From Dinoroseobacter sp965279125 (GTDB lineage: Bacteria > Pseudomonadota > Alphaproteobacteria > Rhodobacterales > Rhodobacteraceae), in assembly GCA_965279125.1 (NCBI GenBank), contig CBDIHL010000045.1:310001-374000 (forward strand): a stretch of 64,000 bases of DNA, given 5' to 3'. Position numbers and translations under genes: made by a program. The notes under the pieces are model-generated. The model worked only from the letters and a program-made list of their open reading frames with translations, searched no databases and had not been told where the DNA came from. This document shows, piece after piece, positions 15,804-24,743 of the stretch. Every line of letters begins with the position of its first letter. The stretch's first letter is position 1.

Positions 15804-17432
15804 TTATAGCGTCGCGAACTGGTCGTGCTGCGCAGTCCAGTTGGCTGGAACGCCCGTCTTGATCAGATAGTCGGAGGTGAGCCCGTGGGGCTGCGTCCCT
15901 TCGGCGATGGCTTCGAGCGTTTCGGGCGCAAGAAGGGCTAGGTCCACAACGTCTTGGATACGACGCTTTGATGTCCCCTCGGCCTCTGCAATCTCACTGA
16001 AGGTCTGGCCTTCAAGGATCATGTCCAGCCAGCGCTGTGCTTTGACGATGTTCTTGACCAGTGTCAGGTCGATCTCAGCAGGCGCGCCACCCAGATGCAG
16101 TTTGAGCTCCACCCCGCGACGCCGCATCTGGAAGGGCGCTTCGATGGAGAGACCCGCCGGGTTTATCTGATCAGCCCCGCAGCCTGCCACCTTGGCACAC
16201 TGGATCCGATCAATCTGGATGCTGATCCAGCCGGGTTTGAGATCAACGTACTTGATCATTGCTAAGTGCCCCGCACGTGGATCAAGCTTTGCTAGCCTTT
16301 CGGTGATCGCAAGAATCTCCGCCGCACTCACATCCTGCAAAAGGCTGGCAGTCATATCCGAGCGCTGCAGGTGCCTCCTCACCAGATCCCCGAGGCAGGC
16401 CTCGATCTGCTCAGCAGGCAACCGCCAGGCCTCAGGATGCTTCCGGCTGCGATCGGTGACGAGCCGCCGAGAGATGTAATAACGCAAGCGCTTGCCGTCC
16501 TTGCGTGTATGCGACGGCGTAAGACCATCGCCGGTCTCATCAAAAAGCTTGCCGATCAAGGGCGATGACGTTGCTCTCTGGGATGTGTCCCGTTCGCGTG
16601 CTGCTCCGTCGGCCAACAGACGCTGCACCTCCTCCCACGTCTCTGGATCAATGATCGCAGGATGCAGCCCATCGTAGACCTTCTGCTTGTGACGGATGCG
16701 TCCGGCATAGATCGGGTTGGTTAGGATGTGATGGATATGCCCGCGCTCAAAGGGCGTGCCGCCGGATGTCTTGCGATTTGGTCTCTGCCTGGTGCGTGAC
16801 TTGAGCCCAAGACGATCCGCCCGTTCAGCGACTTCCCGCACGTTCTTGTGCTTGAGATACAGCCCATAGAGCGCCTTGATGGTCTCAGCCTCGCTCGCCT
16901 CAATCTTCAGCGTTCGACCATCCGGAAGATACCCGATTGGCGAGGTGCCACCCATCCAGAGTCCCTTCCGCTTCGAGGCTGCGATCTTGTCTCTGATCCG
17001 CTCTGCAGTCACTTCCCGCTCAAATTGCGCGAAGCTCAACAGCACGTTCAGTGTCAGACGTCCCATGCTGGTCGCTGTGTTGAACGATTGGGTGACCGAC
17101 ACAAACGACGCCTCGGCAGCGTCCAAGCGGTCCACCAGCTTGGCGAAGTCCGACAAGGACCTCGTCAGCCTGTCGATCTTGTAGACAACGATCTGGTCAA
17201 CGCGCTTCTCGTCCACAGCCTGCATGAGCCGTTGCAGGGCAGGGCGCTCCAGATGCCCGCCTGAGATGCCACCGTCGTCATAGTGATCCGGTAGCACCTC
17301 CCACCCTTCATGTTTTTGGCTTGCGACATAGGCCTCGCAGGCCTCCCGCTGGGCATCGAGGGTGTTGAAGTCCTGATCCAACCCCTCCTCGGTGCTCTTG
17401 CGGGTGTAGATTGCGCAACGGACCCGGCGCAC
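15804..17432 (-). CDS. Large serine recombinase, copy 1 (intact)
   Basis: 542 residues from GTG 17432, which overlaps the stop of the DUF2924 gene (TAGTG). The resolvase domain has the nucleophile serine in AIYTRKSTEEGLDQ, then DDGGISGGHLERPALQRLM, VYKIDRLTRSLSDFAKLVD and FAQFEREVTAERI. A recombinase domain (RGHIHHILTNPIYAGRIRHK) and a C-terminal helix-turn-helix-like segment follow. Such enzymes integrate, excise or invert DNA between att-like sites. The second copy at 50248-51876 is closely similar but carries a premature stop. Part of a DUF3489-DUF2924-recombinase module. Confidence 0.92.
   Translation of the reverse strand: MRRVRCAIYTRKSTEEGLDQDFNTLDAQREACEAYVASQKHEGWEVLPDHYDDGGISGGHLERPALQRLMQAVDEKRVDQIVVYKIDRLTRSLSDFAKLVDRLDAAEASFVSVTQSFNTATSMGRLTLNVLLSFAQFEREVTAERIRDKIAASKRKGLWMGGTSPIGYLPDGRTLKIEASEAETIKALYGLYLKHKNVREVAERADRLGLKSRTRQRPNRKTSGGTPFERGHIHHILTNPIYAGRIRHKQKVYDGLHPAIIDPETWEEVQRLLADGAARERDTSQRATSSPLIGKLFDETGDGLTPSHTRKDGKRLRYYISRRLVTDRSRKHPEAWRLPAEQIEACLGDLVRRHLQRSDMTASLLQDVSAAEILAITERLAKLDPRAGHLAMIKYVDLKPGWISIQIDRIQCAKVAGCGADQINPAGLSIEAPFQMRRRGVELKLHLGGAPAEIDLTLVKNIVKAQRWLDMILEGQTFSEIAEAEGTSKRRIQDVVDLALLAPETLEAIAEGTQPHGLTSDYLIKTGVPANWTAQHDQFATL
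16063..16700. repeat. 638-bp tract identical to 50507-51144 (copy 1)
   Basis: Aligned line by line at a constant offset of 34444, with no difference found over 638 bases inside the two recombinase genes. Outside this tract the two copies diverge clearly. Confidence 0.9.
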
Positions 17433-17860
17433 TACCGGACCCCGAAGAAGCGCGGTCCGGACCAATGCGCCCCGGTGATGTGTTTGGCGAGGGCTGAGAG
17501 CGACCGCCAGGTCTTGCCGTCCATGATGAAGCCATCCGAGGTGACCTCGACTTGATAAGTCCGCCCGTTCCATTCGCGCACAAGATGCGAGCCGGGCCGC
17601 GTCGCCGATGGAGCAGCCGCCTTGCCCGTCGCCTTGCCAGCGGCGATGCGGGCCAAGACCTTCGCCGTCCGCGCAGGAAGGCCACCCAAGACCCTGTTTT
17701 GCAGATCCCAGATCAACACGCGTCTCATGAACTGAGGCGAGAGATGCTTCGGAGGCGGCCTGCCAAACGTCTCGCGCCAGTGATTAAGACAGTCCGCGCG
17801 GTCGAGGCGTTCCAGCTCCGCGATTGAGACCTCGAGTCCGGCCTTGCCTCTACGCGTCAT
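17432..17860 (-). CDS. DUF2924 protein of the recombinase module, copy 1
   Basis: 142 residues. Family pattern: helical N-terminus (SIAELERLDRADCLNHWRE, PPPKHLSPQFMRRVLIWDLQ), then a small beta-rich domain GSHLVREWNGRTYQVEVTS and SLSALAKHITGAHWSGPRFF. DUF2924 genes routinely precede serine recombinases of this type in alphaproteobacteria; a role as accessory DNA-binding or directionality factor is inferred only. The stop overlaps the recombinase start, and the start overlaps the DUF3489 stop by 4 bases. Confidence 0.85.
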   Translation of the reverse strand: MTRRGKAGLEVSIAELERLDRADCLNHWRETFGRPPPKHLSPQFMRRVLIWDLQNRVLGGLPARTAKVLARIAAGKATGKAAAPSATRPGSHLVREWNGRTYQVEVTSDGFIMDGKTWRSLSALAKHITGAHWSGPRFFGVR

Positions 17861-18135
17861 TGACCATTCGCCGCAACAACCAGCCGGTACACCGAGCCTT
17901 TCATGCTCTCCTTCCGCTCGATTGTATGACCTGCCTTGCGCTGGCTCGAGATCGCAGCGCGCGCCGTGTGCGGTTGCCAGTCAAACGCCTTTTGAATCTG
18001 GGCAATCGTGGCACCCGACTTGCGGGCTAAGAGCTTGCGCAGCTGGTCGGAACGGGTGGACTTCGCGCGCTTTGCCTTAGGCGTTGCACTTGTCTGCGTT
18101 GGTAAATCCAAGGTCTTTGTCATCTGTCTCTCCAC
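17857..18135 (-). CDS. DUF3489 protein of the recombinase module, copy 1
   Basis: 92 residues (a second possible start at 18123). The C-terminal part is a winged-helix-like domain: RSDQLRKLLARKSGATIAQI, then FDWQPHTARAAIS and KGSVYRLV. DUF3489 proteins are small predicted DNA-binding proteins found ahead of DUF2924 and the recombinase; it may regulate the module. An IS1182 element is inserted about 125 bases upstream, within sequence that is continuous in the second copy. Confidence 0.83.
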   Translation of the reverse strand: MERQMTKTLDLPTQTSATPKAKRAKSTRSDQLRKLLARKSGATIAQIQKAFDWQPHTARAAISSQRKAGHTIERKESMKGSVYRLVVAANGQ

Positions 18136-18260
18136 TCAAACAACGTCGAGCCAATCGACGGCTTGTACTGAGCGGAGCCCGGCAAAACCGGGCGAGGAGA
18201 CTATGCTCGCAGTACCGCTTCAGGCGCGTCAGAAGTCCAGTGGTTTGTGCAGAGATGGCG

Positions 18261-19795
18261 AATTCTGTTGAAAACCTCTTGCTTGATCGAGCGGTAAGTT
18301 ACTGATTCAATTTCCCCATTGGTTGGGAGATTGAGCAATGATGGGACCGAAGCAGGAAGCACAGGCTGCGCTGTTCTATGAGTTCTCACTAGAGTACCAT
18401 GTCCCACAAGATCATCTGCTAAGGTCGATAGATCGGTTTGTCGATCTGAGCGATATCCGCCAGTATCTGGCTGAGTTTTACAGCCACACTGGCCGTCCAT
18501 CCATCGACCCCGAGCTGCTCATCCGTATGCTGTTGGTGGGGTACTGCTTCGGCATCCGGTCTGAACGTCGGCTGTGTGAAGAGGTGCATTTGAACTTAGC
18601 GTATCGCTGGTTTTGTCGCCTCGACCTTTCTGATCCTATCCCAAACCATTCGACGTTCTCAAAGAACCGACATGGGCGCTTCCGGGAAAGCGCGTTGCTA
18701 AGGCATCTGTTCGAGAAGACTGTCGCGCGGTGCATTGCGGATGGTCTGGTGAGCGGCCAACGGCTGGCTGCAGATGCCAGCTTGATCGAAGCTGACGCCA
18801 ACAAACAGAACTCTACGCCGAAGGAGAACTGGGATCACAGCGCCATTGACCCAGCTGATGCGCCGCGCGCCGTGAAGGAGTATCTGGATGTTTTGGATAA
18901 CGCCGCTTTTGGCGCAGCATCTAAGGTCGAGCCCAAGTTCACGTCCCATTCCGATCCCGCAAGCCAGTGGACCGCAGCCCGTAAAGGCCCCGCGTTCTTC
19001 AGCTATTCCACCAATTATCTTATCGATACCGACCACAGCGTCATCGTGGATGTCGAAGGCACCAGATCAATCCGGCAGGCCGAGGTTGGCTCTGTGCGCG
19101 ACATGTTGGATCGCATCAAAAATCGACATGATATAGACCCTGAACGTCTGATAGCGGACAGCGCCTATGGCTCTGGCCCAATGCTGGGGTGGCTCGTTGA
19201 TCGCAACATCAAGCCCCACATCCCGGTGCTGGATAAAGCTGGTCGCACCGACGGCACCTGGTCGCGCGCCGACTTCGAATGGGACGCCGACAACAACCAA
19301 TACATCTGCCCGGAAGGTGAACCGCTCAAGCAGTTTCGCCGCAACTATTCTGACCCCAATCGCGGCCCCACTGGCAAAGGTGTCGCCAAGTATCAGGCGC
19401 TGAAACATACCTGCCAAGCCTGTCCGTCGAAGATCAAGTGCTGCCCGAAAGCGGATGCGCGCAAGATCACCCGCGAAGAACATGAAGACGCCCGTCAGGT
19501 TGCCCGCGACATAGCCAAAACCAAGCAATACAAAATCTCAATGCGATTGCGAAAGAAGGTAGAAATGCTCTTCGCCCACCTCAAACGCATCCTTGGACTT
19601 GGACGACTTCGATTGCGTGGACCATACGGTGCAAATGACGAATTCCTGCTCGCCGCTACCGCCCAAAACCTTCGCAAACTGGCCAAGATCTTTCCTGCAC
19701 CGCAGCAAACGCGCAAAGCCTGATAAGAAAGACGCTCGCGCTCCGTTTGAAACGCTACTTTCTGCGCCCGCAGCACGTTGTTTTTCCACAGAATT
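18261..19795 (+). mobile_element. IS1182-family insertion sequence, complete
   Basis: About 1.53 kb with imperfect terminal inverted repeats starting AATTCTGT(T/G)GAAAA at both ends and one transposase gene inside. The element is flanked by a 4-bp direct repeat GGCG (18257-18260 and 19796-19799). The second recombinase module shows the uninterrupted site near 52690 with a single GGCG, which confirms the insertion and its duplication. Confidence 0.85.
18338..19723 (+). CDS. IS1182-family transposase
   Basis: 461 residues, intact. Features of the family: N-terminal DLSDIRQYLAEFYSHTGRPS and IDPELLIRMLLVGYCFGIRS, RLAADASLIEADANKQ with an acidic catalytic residue, LIADSAYGSG, a cysteine cluster (HTCQACPSKIKCC) and a C-terminal RLRKKVEMLFAHLKRILGL. 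The DDE transposase moves the surrounding 1.5-kb element. The gene is uninterrupted and the target duplication is still exact, so the insertion may be recent. Confidence 0.92.
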   Translation: MMGPKQEAQAALFYEFSLEYHVPQDHLLRSIDRFVDLSDIRQYLAEFYSHTGRPSIDPELLIRMLLVGYCFGIRSERRLCEEVHLNLAYRWFCRLDLSDPIPNHSTFSKNRHGRFRESALLRHLFEKTVARCIADGLVSGQRLAADASLIEADANKQNSTPKENWDHSAIDPADAPRAVKEYLDVLDNAAFGAASKVEPKFTSHSDPASQWTAARKGPAFFSYSTNYLIDTDHSVIVDVEGTRSIRQAEVGSVRDMLDRIKNRHDIDPERLIADSAYGSGPMLGWLVDRNIKPHIPVLDKAGRTDGTWSRADFEWDADNNQYICPEGEPLKQFRRNYSDPNRGPTGKGVAKYQALKHTCQACPSKIKCCPKADARKITREEHEDARQVARDIAKTKQYKISMRLRKKVEMLFAHLKRILGLGRLRLRGPYGANDEFLLAATAQNLRKLAKIFPAPQQTRKA

Positions 19796-19959
19796 GGCGG
19801 ATTGCGGAAGTTCGCCGCAGGTGCAAGCTGCATTGGCCGCCGAACAAGAAGTCGACATTGAAAGTCCGGTTGGTAACGCGTCTTTGCTTTGGGGCCGCTC
19901 TGCATCTTTGAGACCACAGTGCCCGGTGTTGCGACCCCAAGAAAGGGCGGCTTCCGAGA

Positions 19960-21018
19960 TCAGGAGGCCAAGAGAACCTCGCAGGCTTTGCGGAGCGGGT
20001 TTGACCAACTGAGCTTGGCGCTGGCCCAAAGGTTGGCCGCAATGCCGTTGTTCGACAAGATGCCAAGCGCGCTGTTTTTTGCGGGACAGATGTACAGGGC
20101 GCAGGTTGACCCCGCGGTTCCGCCATTTGCAAAAAGAACGTGATCCGTTGAGGACTTCCCTTTCGTGCTCATCCAGCCAGAACACTGCGCCATATGTTGA
20201 GAACCTTCACTGCTGCCCAGCTCAAAGAGCGGTTGGGTTGAACGCAAAATAGCGCGATCCAACGCTGTCGCGGGTCCGTTTGCCGCACGGACCACAGCTT
20301 TGGCGAACTGGGCTAGGTCGCGAGGCGAAGACCGCAAAACACCCGCTCCAGCCAAAGCGTCAAAACGCCATGGGGTCGCTGGCTTTCTATTTGGAAACCT
20401 CGGTTGCATGAAACGTTGAGGCTGGACGTCATGTACCTGACCCGTCGTGTCGTGGAGACCAAGCGGCCTAAGGACGCTTTCGGCAAGATGCTCGGCAAAG
20501 GGCTTGCCCTCCCTGATCGCCACGGCCTCCCCTAGCAAACCAAACCCAAGGTTCGAGTATGTGTGGCGCAGCTTGGTTCCAGGGTCTGCGCCGCGCCAAT
20601 TCTGCAGCCATTCCACCAAGTCAGCCCGGGTGAAATCCGCGTAGGGGCCTTCGGGATGCTGCTGAAAGATAGCCTTCCAGAGCGGGATTTAGATGTTTGG
20701 CAGACCACTTGTGTGCGACGCCAGTCGTTCTGGCGTGATCCAGCGCGGCACATATTTGAGCGTGTCTGAGATCTCGCAAACCGGCGCGTGCGGGTCGATC
20801 TTTCCCTCTTCGACCTGCAGACATAGCAAGATGGCCGTGAAGACCTTGGTGATCGAGCCAATCTCGAAGACGAGGTCGCCCCAAGACGCCCTCGTTTCGT
20901 TGGGTCCGGTTCCTACGATGTTGTATTCGCCATCCTTCAGGTTAAACGCGACAACAGTGTGGCTCGGCCCTTGGTAGGGCTGCATCAATTCACGGATTGG
21001 GTGCGCTTGAGCATTCAT
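19960..21018 (-). pseudogene. Serine hydrolase (beta-lactamase-like), interrupted by one in-frame stop
   Basis: Two reading segments in the same frame (21018-20692 and 20688-19960) are separated only by a TAA at 20689-20691. Together they would give about 352 residues. The class C beta-lactamase-like motifs are kept: SITK in FEIGSITKVFTAI, HTSGLPNI just before the stop, YSN in HTYSNLGFGLLG after it, and a late FANGGTAGS. The enzyme would be a serine hydrolase or esterase. It ends the minus-strand hydrolase operon, 4 bases after the alpha/beta hydrolase gene. A single ochre codon suggests recent inactivation or a sequencing error. Confidence 0.82.
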
Positions 21019-21022
21019 GGGG

Positions 21023-22009
21023 TCATTCGTTCAGAAAGCTGCGGATTACGCCGAGCGCGGCTTCTGGATTGTCCCAAAGAACGTCATGTCCGGCATTTGG
21101 TATGGTCACCAGAGCAGCATTGGCGAAGCGGGAAAGATGCTGACGCTGGCGCGGCCCCAGCCAATCGTTGCAAGCTCCGGCCATCAGCAGGACAGGTCCC
21201 TGAAACTCCACCACATGCGACCCGAGCCGATCGACATCGGTCGCGGGCGCGTCGCGCCAGGTGCTGCTGGACAGTGCGCCGAAGCGCCAATTCGGCGCCG
21301 TGTAGCCACCAAGGCAGTGATAGGGGTTATCGGGATGATTGGTGAACACACCAACCATATGACCGATGAGGAAGTCGTCGGCTGCCGCGGCATCAGAGGG
21401 GGTGACATGTGCCGCGCGAAACCCGGACGTGACGGCCTGCCAGACGTAGCGCGGCCCGGACATAAAGCGCGCGCTTTCCGCGTCCCATGCGGCTTTGCCG
21501 GCGGCATCCAGATAGCCCGGTTCGATTAGAACGGCGCTCTCGATGGCATCCGGGTTCTGACCCAGGAAGGCCGCTGCCAGCATCGCACCCCAAGAATGGC
21601 CGATCAGAATCGGCGCCTGGTCAGGGGAGGTCAGATCGATGACCGCTTCAAGTTCCGCCAGGTGCCCGTCCAACGTGAGCAGGTCGGCTGATACCCGCTC
21701 CGACAGCCCCGCGCCGCGTTGGTCGTAGAACACCACCTGATAGCGGTCGGACAGTGCATCAAGCGCCTTTAACGATCGAAAATCTCCGCCCGGGCCGCCA
21801 TGTAAGACAATGACGGTCCGCGCACGTTGGGGCCCTTCTGCAATGCGCATGTGCAGTTGAACACCTGCCACGGTTTCTGACGGCAAAGACGGATCATCGG
21901 TCACCAGCCGGGCGACGGGGTAATCGCCCCGTGTCCCCAGAAACATCAGGATGACCAAGAGGATCAGGCAGGCCAAAACACCAGTGACCCATTTCAGCGC
22001 GTTTTTCAT
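21023..22009 (-). CDS. Alpha/beta hydrolase (proline iminopeptidase-like), membrane anchored
   Basis: 328 residues from ATG 22009, overlapping the upstream stop by 4 bases. An N-terminal hydrophobic helix (WVTGVLACLILLVILMFLG) anchors or exports it. The hydrolase fold shows the oxyanion motif VLHGGPGGD, YDQRGAGLS, the nucleophile elbow IGHSWGAM, a late aspartate region and the histidine in PNAGHDVLWDNP. Proline iminopeptidase-like enzymes cut N-terminal residues from peptides, but many relatives are esterases; the substrate is not fixed. Co-transcribed with the neighbouring serine hydrolases. Confidence 0.85.
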   Translation of the reverse strand: MKNALKWVTGVLACLILLVILMFLGTRGDYPVARLVTDDPSLPSETVAGVQLHMRIAEGPQRARTVIVLHGGPGGDFRSLKALDALSDRYQVVFYDQRGAGLSERVSADLLTLDGHLAELEAVIDLTSPDQAPILIGHSWGAMLAAAFLGQNPDAIESAVLIEPGYLDAAGKAAWDAESARFMSGPRYVWQAVTSGFRAAHVTPSDAAAADDFLIGHMVGVFTNHPDNPYHCLGGYTAPNWRFGALSSSTWRDAPATDVDRLGSHVVEFQGPVLLMAGACNDWLGPRQRQHLSRFANAALVTIPNAGHDVLWDNPEAALGVIRSFLNE

Positions 22010-23040
22010 CGAACGCCTCCGTGCTTTGCCACCTGACCGAGTACGTTGAACATGAAGCTGATCGGCCGCCTCGGCGCGTCGGTTTGGTTGAATGTGCCGA
22101 TCAGGTAGATATCCGGTTCCGGCGCGTAATAGGCGAAAGACCCGCTGGCACCTGAATGCCCGATCAATTCGGGTGTTTTGCGAAACAGGGTCATCCAGCG
22201 CGGCAGTTTGATCCGCATCAGGCCGTGGCCGTACTGAATAGGGAAGAACAGCTTGTTCCATTGGCGCATGGCTCGGGCCGTCTCCGGTTGGAAGAGGTCG
22301 TTTTGCATAAATGCGCGCAGGAAGTTCATCATCTCGTCGAGCGTTGAAATGATGCCCCCATCCGCCGACATGGCGGTCAGTATCTTGGAAATGCGAAGCA
22401 AGCGATCTTCGTGATAGATGGGTAGCCCAACATCCGTCCCGTTCAGCACGCCAGTCTGTGTTAAGCTTATCGGCGCGCAGATACGGGTTTGCAGTGCTTC
22501 GTCGAAGCTCTGGCCTGTCACGCGCTCGATCACCGCGCCCAGAAGCTGGAAATTCGTGTCTGAGTAGTAGGATCGCCCAGCGTTGGGCGCAGCCTGCGGC
22601 GGCAACGCCCGGGTCATTTGCAGGACCTCCCCCAACCCGTAGCTGCGGTCGTTGCCGGCCTTCAAATCTGCCACCAGATCGCTTTCATAGTAGTCCGCAA
22701 GGCCGGAGGTTTGGTGCAGGAGGTGGCGAATAGTCAGCTGCGATCCGTAGTCCACCCCCTTCACGACATGCAGGCCGTCGAGATCGGTGCCCGGAAGGAG
22801 ATCTTGTATGGGGTCGTCGAGCCTAATCCGACGCTCATCGATCAATTGCACCACCAGTGTTGCAGTGAACAGCTTGGTGATGCTGGCGATGGGAAAGCGC
22901 GTGTCCGAACGCGCGGCCCCAGCGCGGCCCTTGAAGTCGATCTGACCATCGCCGGACCGGACCCTGAGGATGACGCCGTTGGTGTTGGGCTTGCCGGCTT
23001 CTGTGTCGAGCAGGCTTTGAAGGCTTTCAGCGAGTTGCAT
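22006..23040 (-). CDS. Serine hydrolase, class C beta-lactamase-like
   Basis: 344 residues from ATG 23040, chosen over 23076 because GGAG lies a few bases upstream. Motifs: SITK in FPIASITKLFTATLVVQ, HLLHQTSGLADYY, YSDTN as the YxN motif, and HSGASGSF in place of KTG. This family includes esterases and peptidases more often than true beta-lactamases. No signal peptide is obvious. It sits between a membrane protein gene and the alpha/beta hydrolase gene in a tight minus-strand set under an AraC-type regulator. Confidence 0.85.
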   Translation of the reverse strand: MQLAESLQSLLDTEAGKPNTNGVILRVRSGDGQIDFKGRAGAARSDTRFPIASITKLFTATLVVQLIDERRIRLDDPIQDLLPGTDLDGLHVVKGVDYGSQLTIRHLLHQTSGLADYYESDLVADLKAGNDRSYGLGEVLQMTRALPPQAAPNAGRSYYSDTNFQLLGAVIERVTGQSFDEALQTRICAPISLTQTGVLNGTDVGLPIYHEDRLLRISKILTAMSADGGIISTLDEMMNFLRAFMQNDLFQPETARAMRQWNKLFFPIQYGHGLMRIKLPRWMTLFRKTPELIGHSGASGSFAYYAPEPDIYLIGTFNQTDAPRRPISFMFNVLGQVAKHGGVR

Positions 23041-23068
23041 TGTGATGCTCCGACTGGGAACGCGCCGT

Positions 23069-23743
23069 TCAGGCAAACGACAGGGTAGGATCGGGGCGCC
23101 TCATCAAGGCCACACCGACCGCGATGAACCAGGCAATCGCACCAAGCCCAAAAACAGCACCTGCGATGTCACCCAACGGCGGCAGGATGGTCAGCAGACC
23201 GCCCAGACCGCTCAAGAGTCCCAAACCGATGACGAGTTTGCCAAAGACGCGATGCCACATGGCCGCCAGGCTGATGCAGAGAATCCAGACACCGCCCGCA
23301 ATTTCGTTACCGCCGCCTAGACCAAGTTCGACCGCGTGCAGAACTGTCCAGGTTTCCACGGCGCTCTCGAAATCGGTCTGGGCAAGGGCCACCGCGCGCT
23401 CGCTGGCGACGTTGGCAATCATTCCGGCCCCCAGAACCAGGGCGCACCAGACAAGCCCAAAGGCCAGAATGGCAGTGCTCCAGTCCGGGGACGCGGACCG
23501 GAGCCGCGCAGCCAGAGCGACCACAAGCACGGTCAGCGCCAGCGCATTCACGATGTAGATGATCGTGTTCCACGCGACGATAAGACCAAGGTTTTCTTGT
23601 GTGAAGCGCACAACCGCCGCCGGTTCGATGTCGCCCGTGCCATAGCCCAAGGGGGCCAGAATCGTGACCAACAGGGCAAAGCCAAACAGGTACGTGGCGG
23701 CACAGGTCAGGGCGGCCATGCCGCCGAGTGTCCGAATTGTCAT
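23069..23743 (-). CDS. Integral membrane protein, about six helices
   Basis: 224 residues, strongly hydrophobic with helices at about 8-32, 50-80, 92-112, 145-165, 172-190 and 195-215. It resembles small DUF4386-like membrane proteins in size and pattern, but no specific motif is recognised. The start overlaps the stop of the SDR gene (ATGA), so the two are translated together. Function unknown; it may support transport or membrane location of the hydrolases encoded downstream, which is inference. Confidence 0.65.
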   Translation of the reverse strand: MTIRTLGGMAALTCAATYLFGFALLVTILAPLGYGTGDIEPAAVVRFTQENLGLIVAWNTIIYIVNALALTVLVVALAARLRSASPDWSTAILAFGLVWCALVLGAGMIANVASERAVALAQTDFESAVETWTVLHAVELGLGGGNEIAGGVWILCISLAAMWHRVFGKLVIGLGLLSGLGGLLTILPPLGDIAGAVFGLGAIAWFIAVGVALMRRPDPTLSFA

Positions 23744-24633
23744 TTCGAAGTCCTTTCCATCGGGAATTCAATCAAGGGGGAGGTTTGGCCAGGCGTTCGG
23801 CGGGCCATGAAGTGATCCGCGAGGTGGTGCGTGCCATGGGGCTGGCCGACCATGTCTTGGGCAAGGGCGCTAAGGAAGAAACGCGCAGGCCCATGGATCC
23901 GGCGCGGCGTGACCCACGGCAGAAGCCCCAGCGCCAGACGGCGCAGAAAATCGGGCAGGAACACGATGCGGGTCGGTTTGCCCAATGCATCAAAGGCAAC
24001 TTCGGCCAGCTCTGATTGTGTGAAAATATCCGGCCCGCCGACATTAAGCGAACTCAGCTCAGCCTCGACCGCATCCGCGGTGGCAGCTGCAAGGTCCTGA
24101 CCATGGATCGGGTTAATGCGTTTTTGCCCATCGCCAAAGAGCCAGGCCCGGCCGCGCTGTGCCATGTCCAGAAAGTCGGTCATGTCAGAAAAGTAGCCGC
24201 TGGGCGCGATCACCGTACTGGCAAGCCGACTGTCTTGCAGTTCGGCCACAAAGGCCGACTTGGCCGCGACCATCGGAACATGTCCAAGCGACCGGGCGCG
24301 GACGACATGGATATAGGCAAACCGCTTAACGCCCGCGCGTTCGGCTTCGCGCAGAAGATTGACGTTCGCTTGGAAATCGACATCCCAGTAGCCCAGACCG
24401 TCGGCTTGCCGGGTCAGACCCAGGCAGGATATCACCAAATCCGCGCCCGTCATGACCCCGGCCAGCGTGTCGGGTTGGGTTGCTTCGGCCTCGATCAGCT
24501 GGTCCGCTGCCAGATCCTGTGCGCGGCTCGCATTGCGCACCAGCGCAGTCACATACCAGCCACGCCGCTGGTATTCGGCACACATGTAGCGGCCCAGATA
24601 GCCGGTGGCGCCTGCGATGAAGACGGTGTTCAT
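23740..24633 (-). CDS. NAD(P)-binding atypical SDR / NmrA-like oxidoreductase
   Basis: 297 residues from ATG 24633. The Rossmann start is VFIAGATGYLGRYMCAEYQR, an atypical SDR glycine motif. ADLVISCLGLTR and FAYIHVVRARS follow; the classic YxxxK pair is not clear, as in NmrA-type and vinyl-reductase-type members. It could be a reductase/epimerase or a redox-sensing protein. The gene leads the SDR-membrane protein-hydrolase set and lies 110 bases downstream of the AraC-type gene, all on the minus strand. Confidence 0.78.
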   Translation of the reverse strand: MNTVFIAGATGYLGRYMCAEYQRRGWYVTALVRNASRAQDLAADQLIEAEATQPDTLAGVMTGADLVISCLGLTRQADGLGYWDVDFQANVNLLREAERAGVKRFAYIHVVRARSLGHVPMVAAKSAFVAELQDSRLASTVIAPSGYFSDMTDFLDMAQRGRAWLFGDGQKRINPIHGQDLAAATADAVEAELSSLNVGGPDIFTQSELAEVAFDALGKPTRIVFLPDFLRRLALGLLPWVTPRRIHGPARFFLSALAQDMVGQPHGTHHLADHFMARRTPGQTSPLIEFPMERTSK

Positions 24634-24743
24634 GGTCTTCTGCCTTTCTCGAACTTCGTGTCGAGACAGCAGATAGCCAAATACCTCGCCCCCTGGCATG
24701 ACCGGAGCGCTCAATCAATTGACAGTTGGTAACAGGTGGGGCG

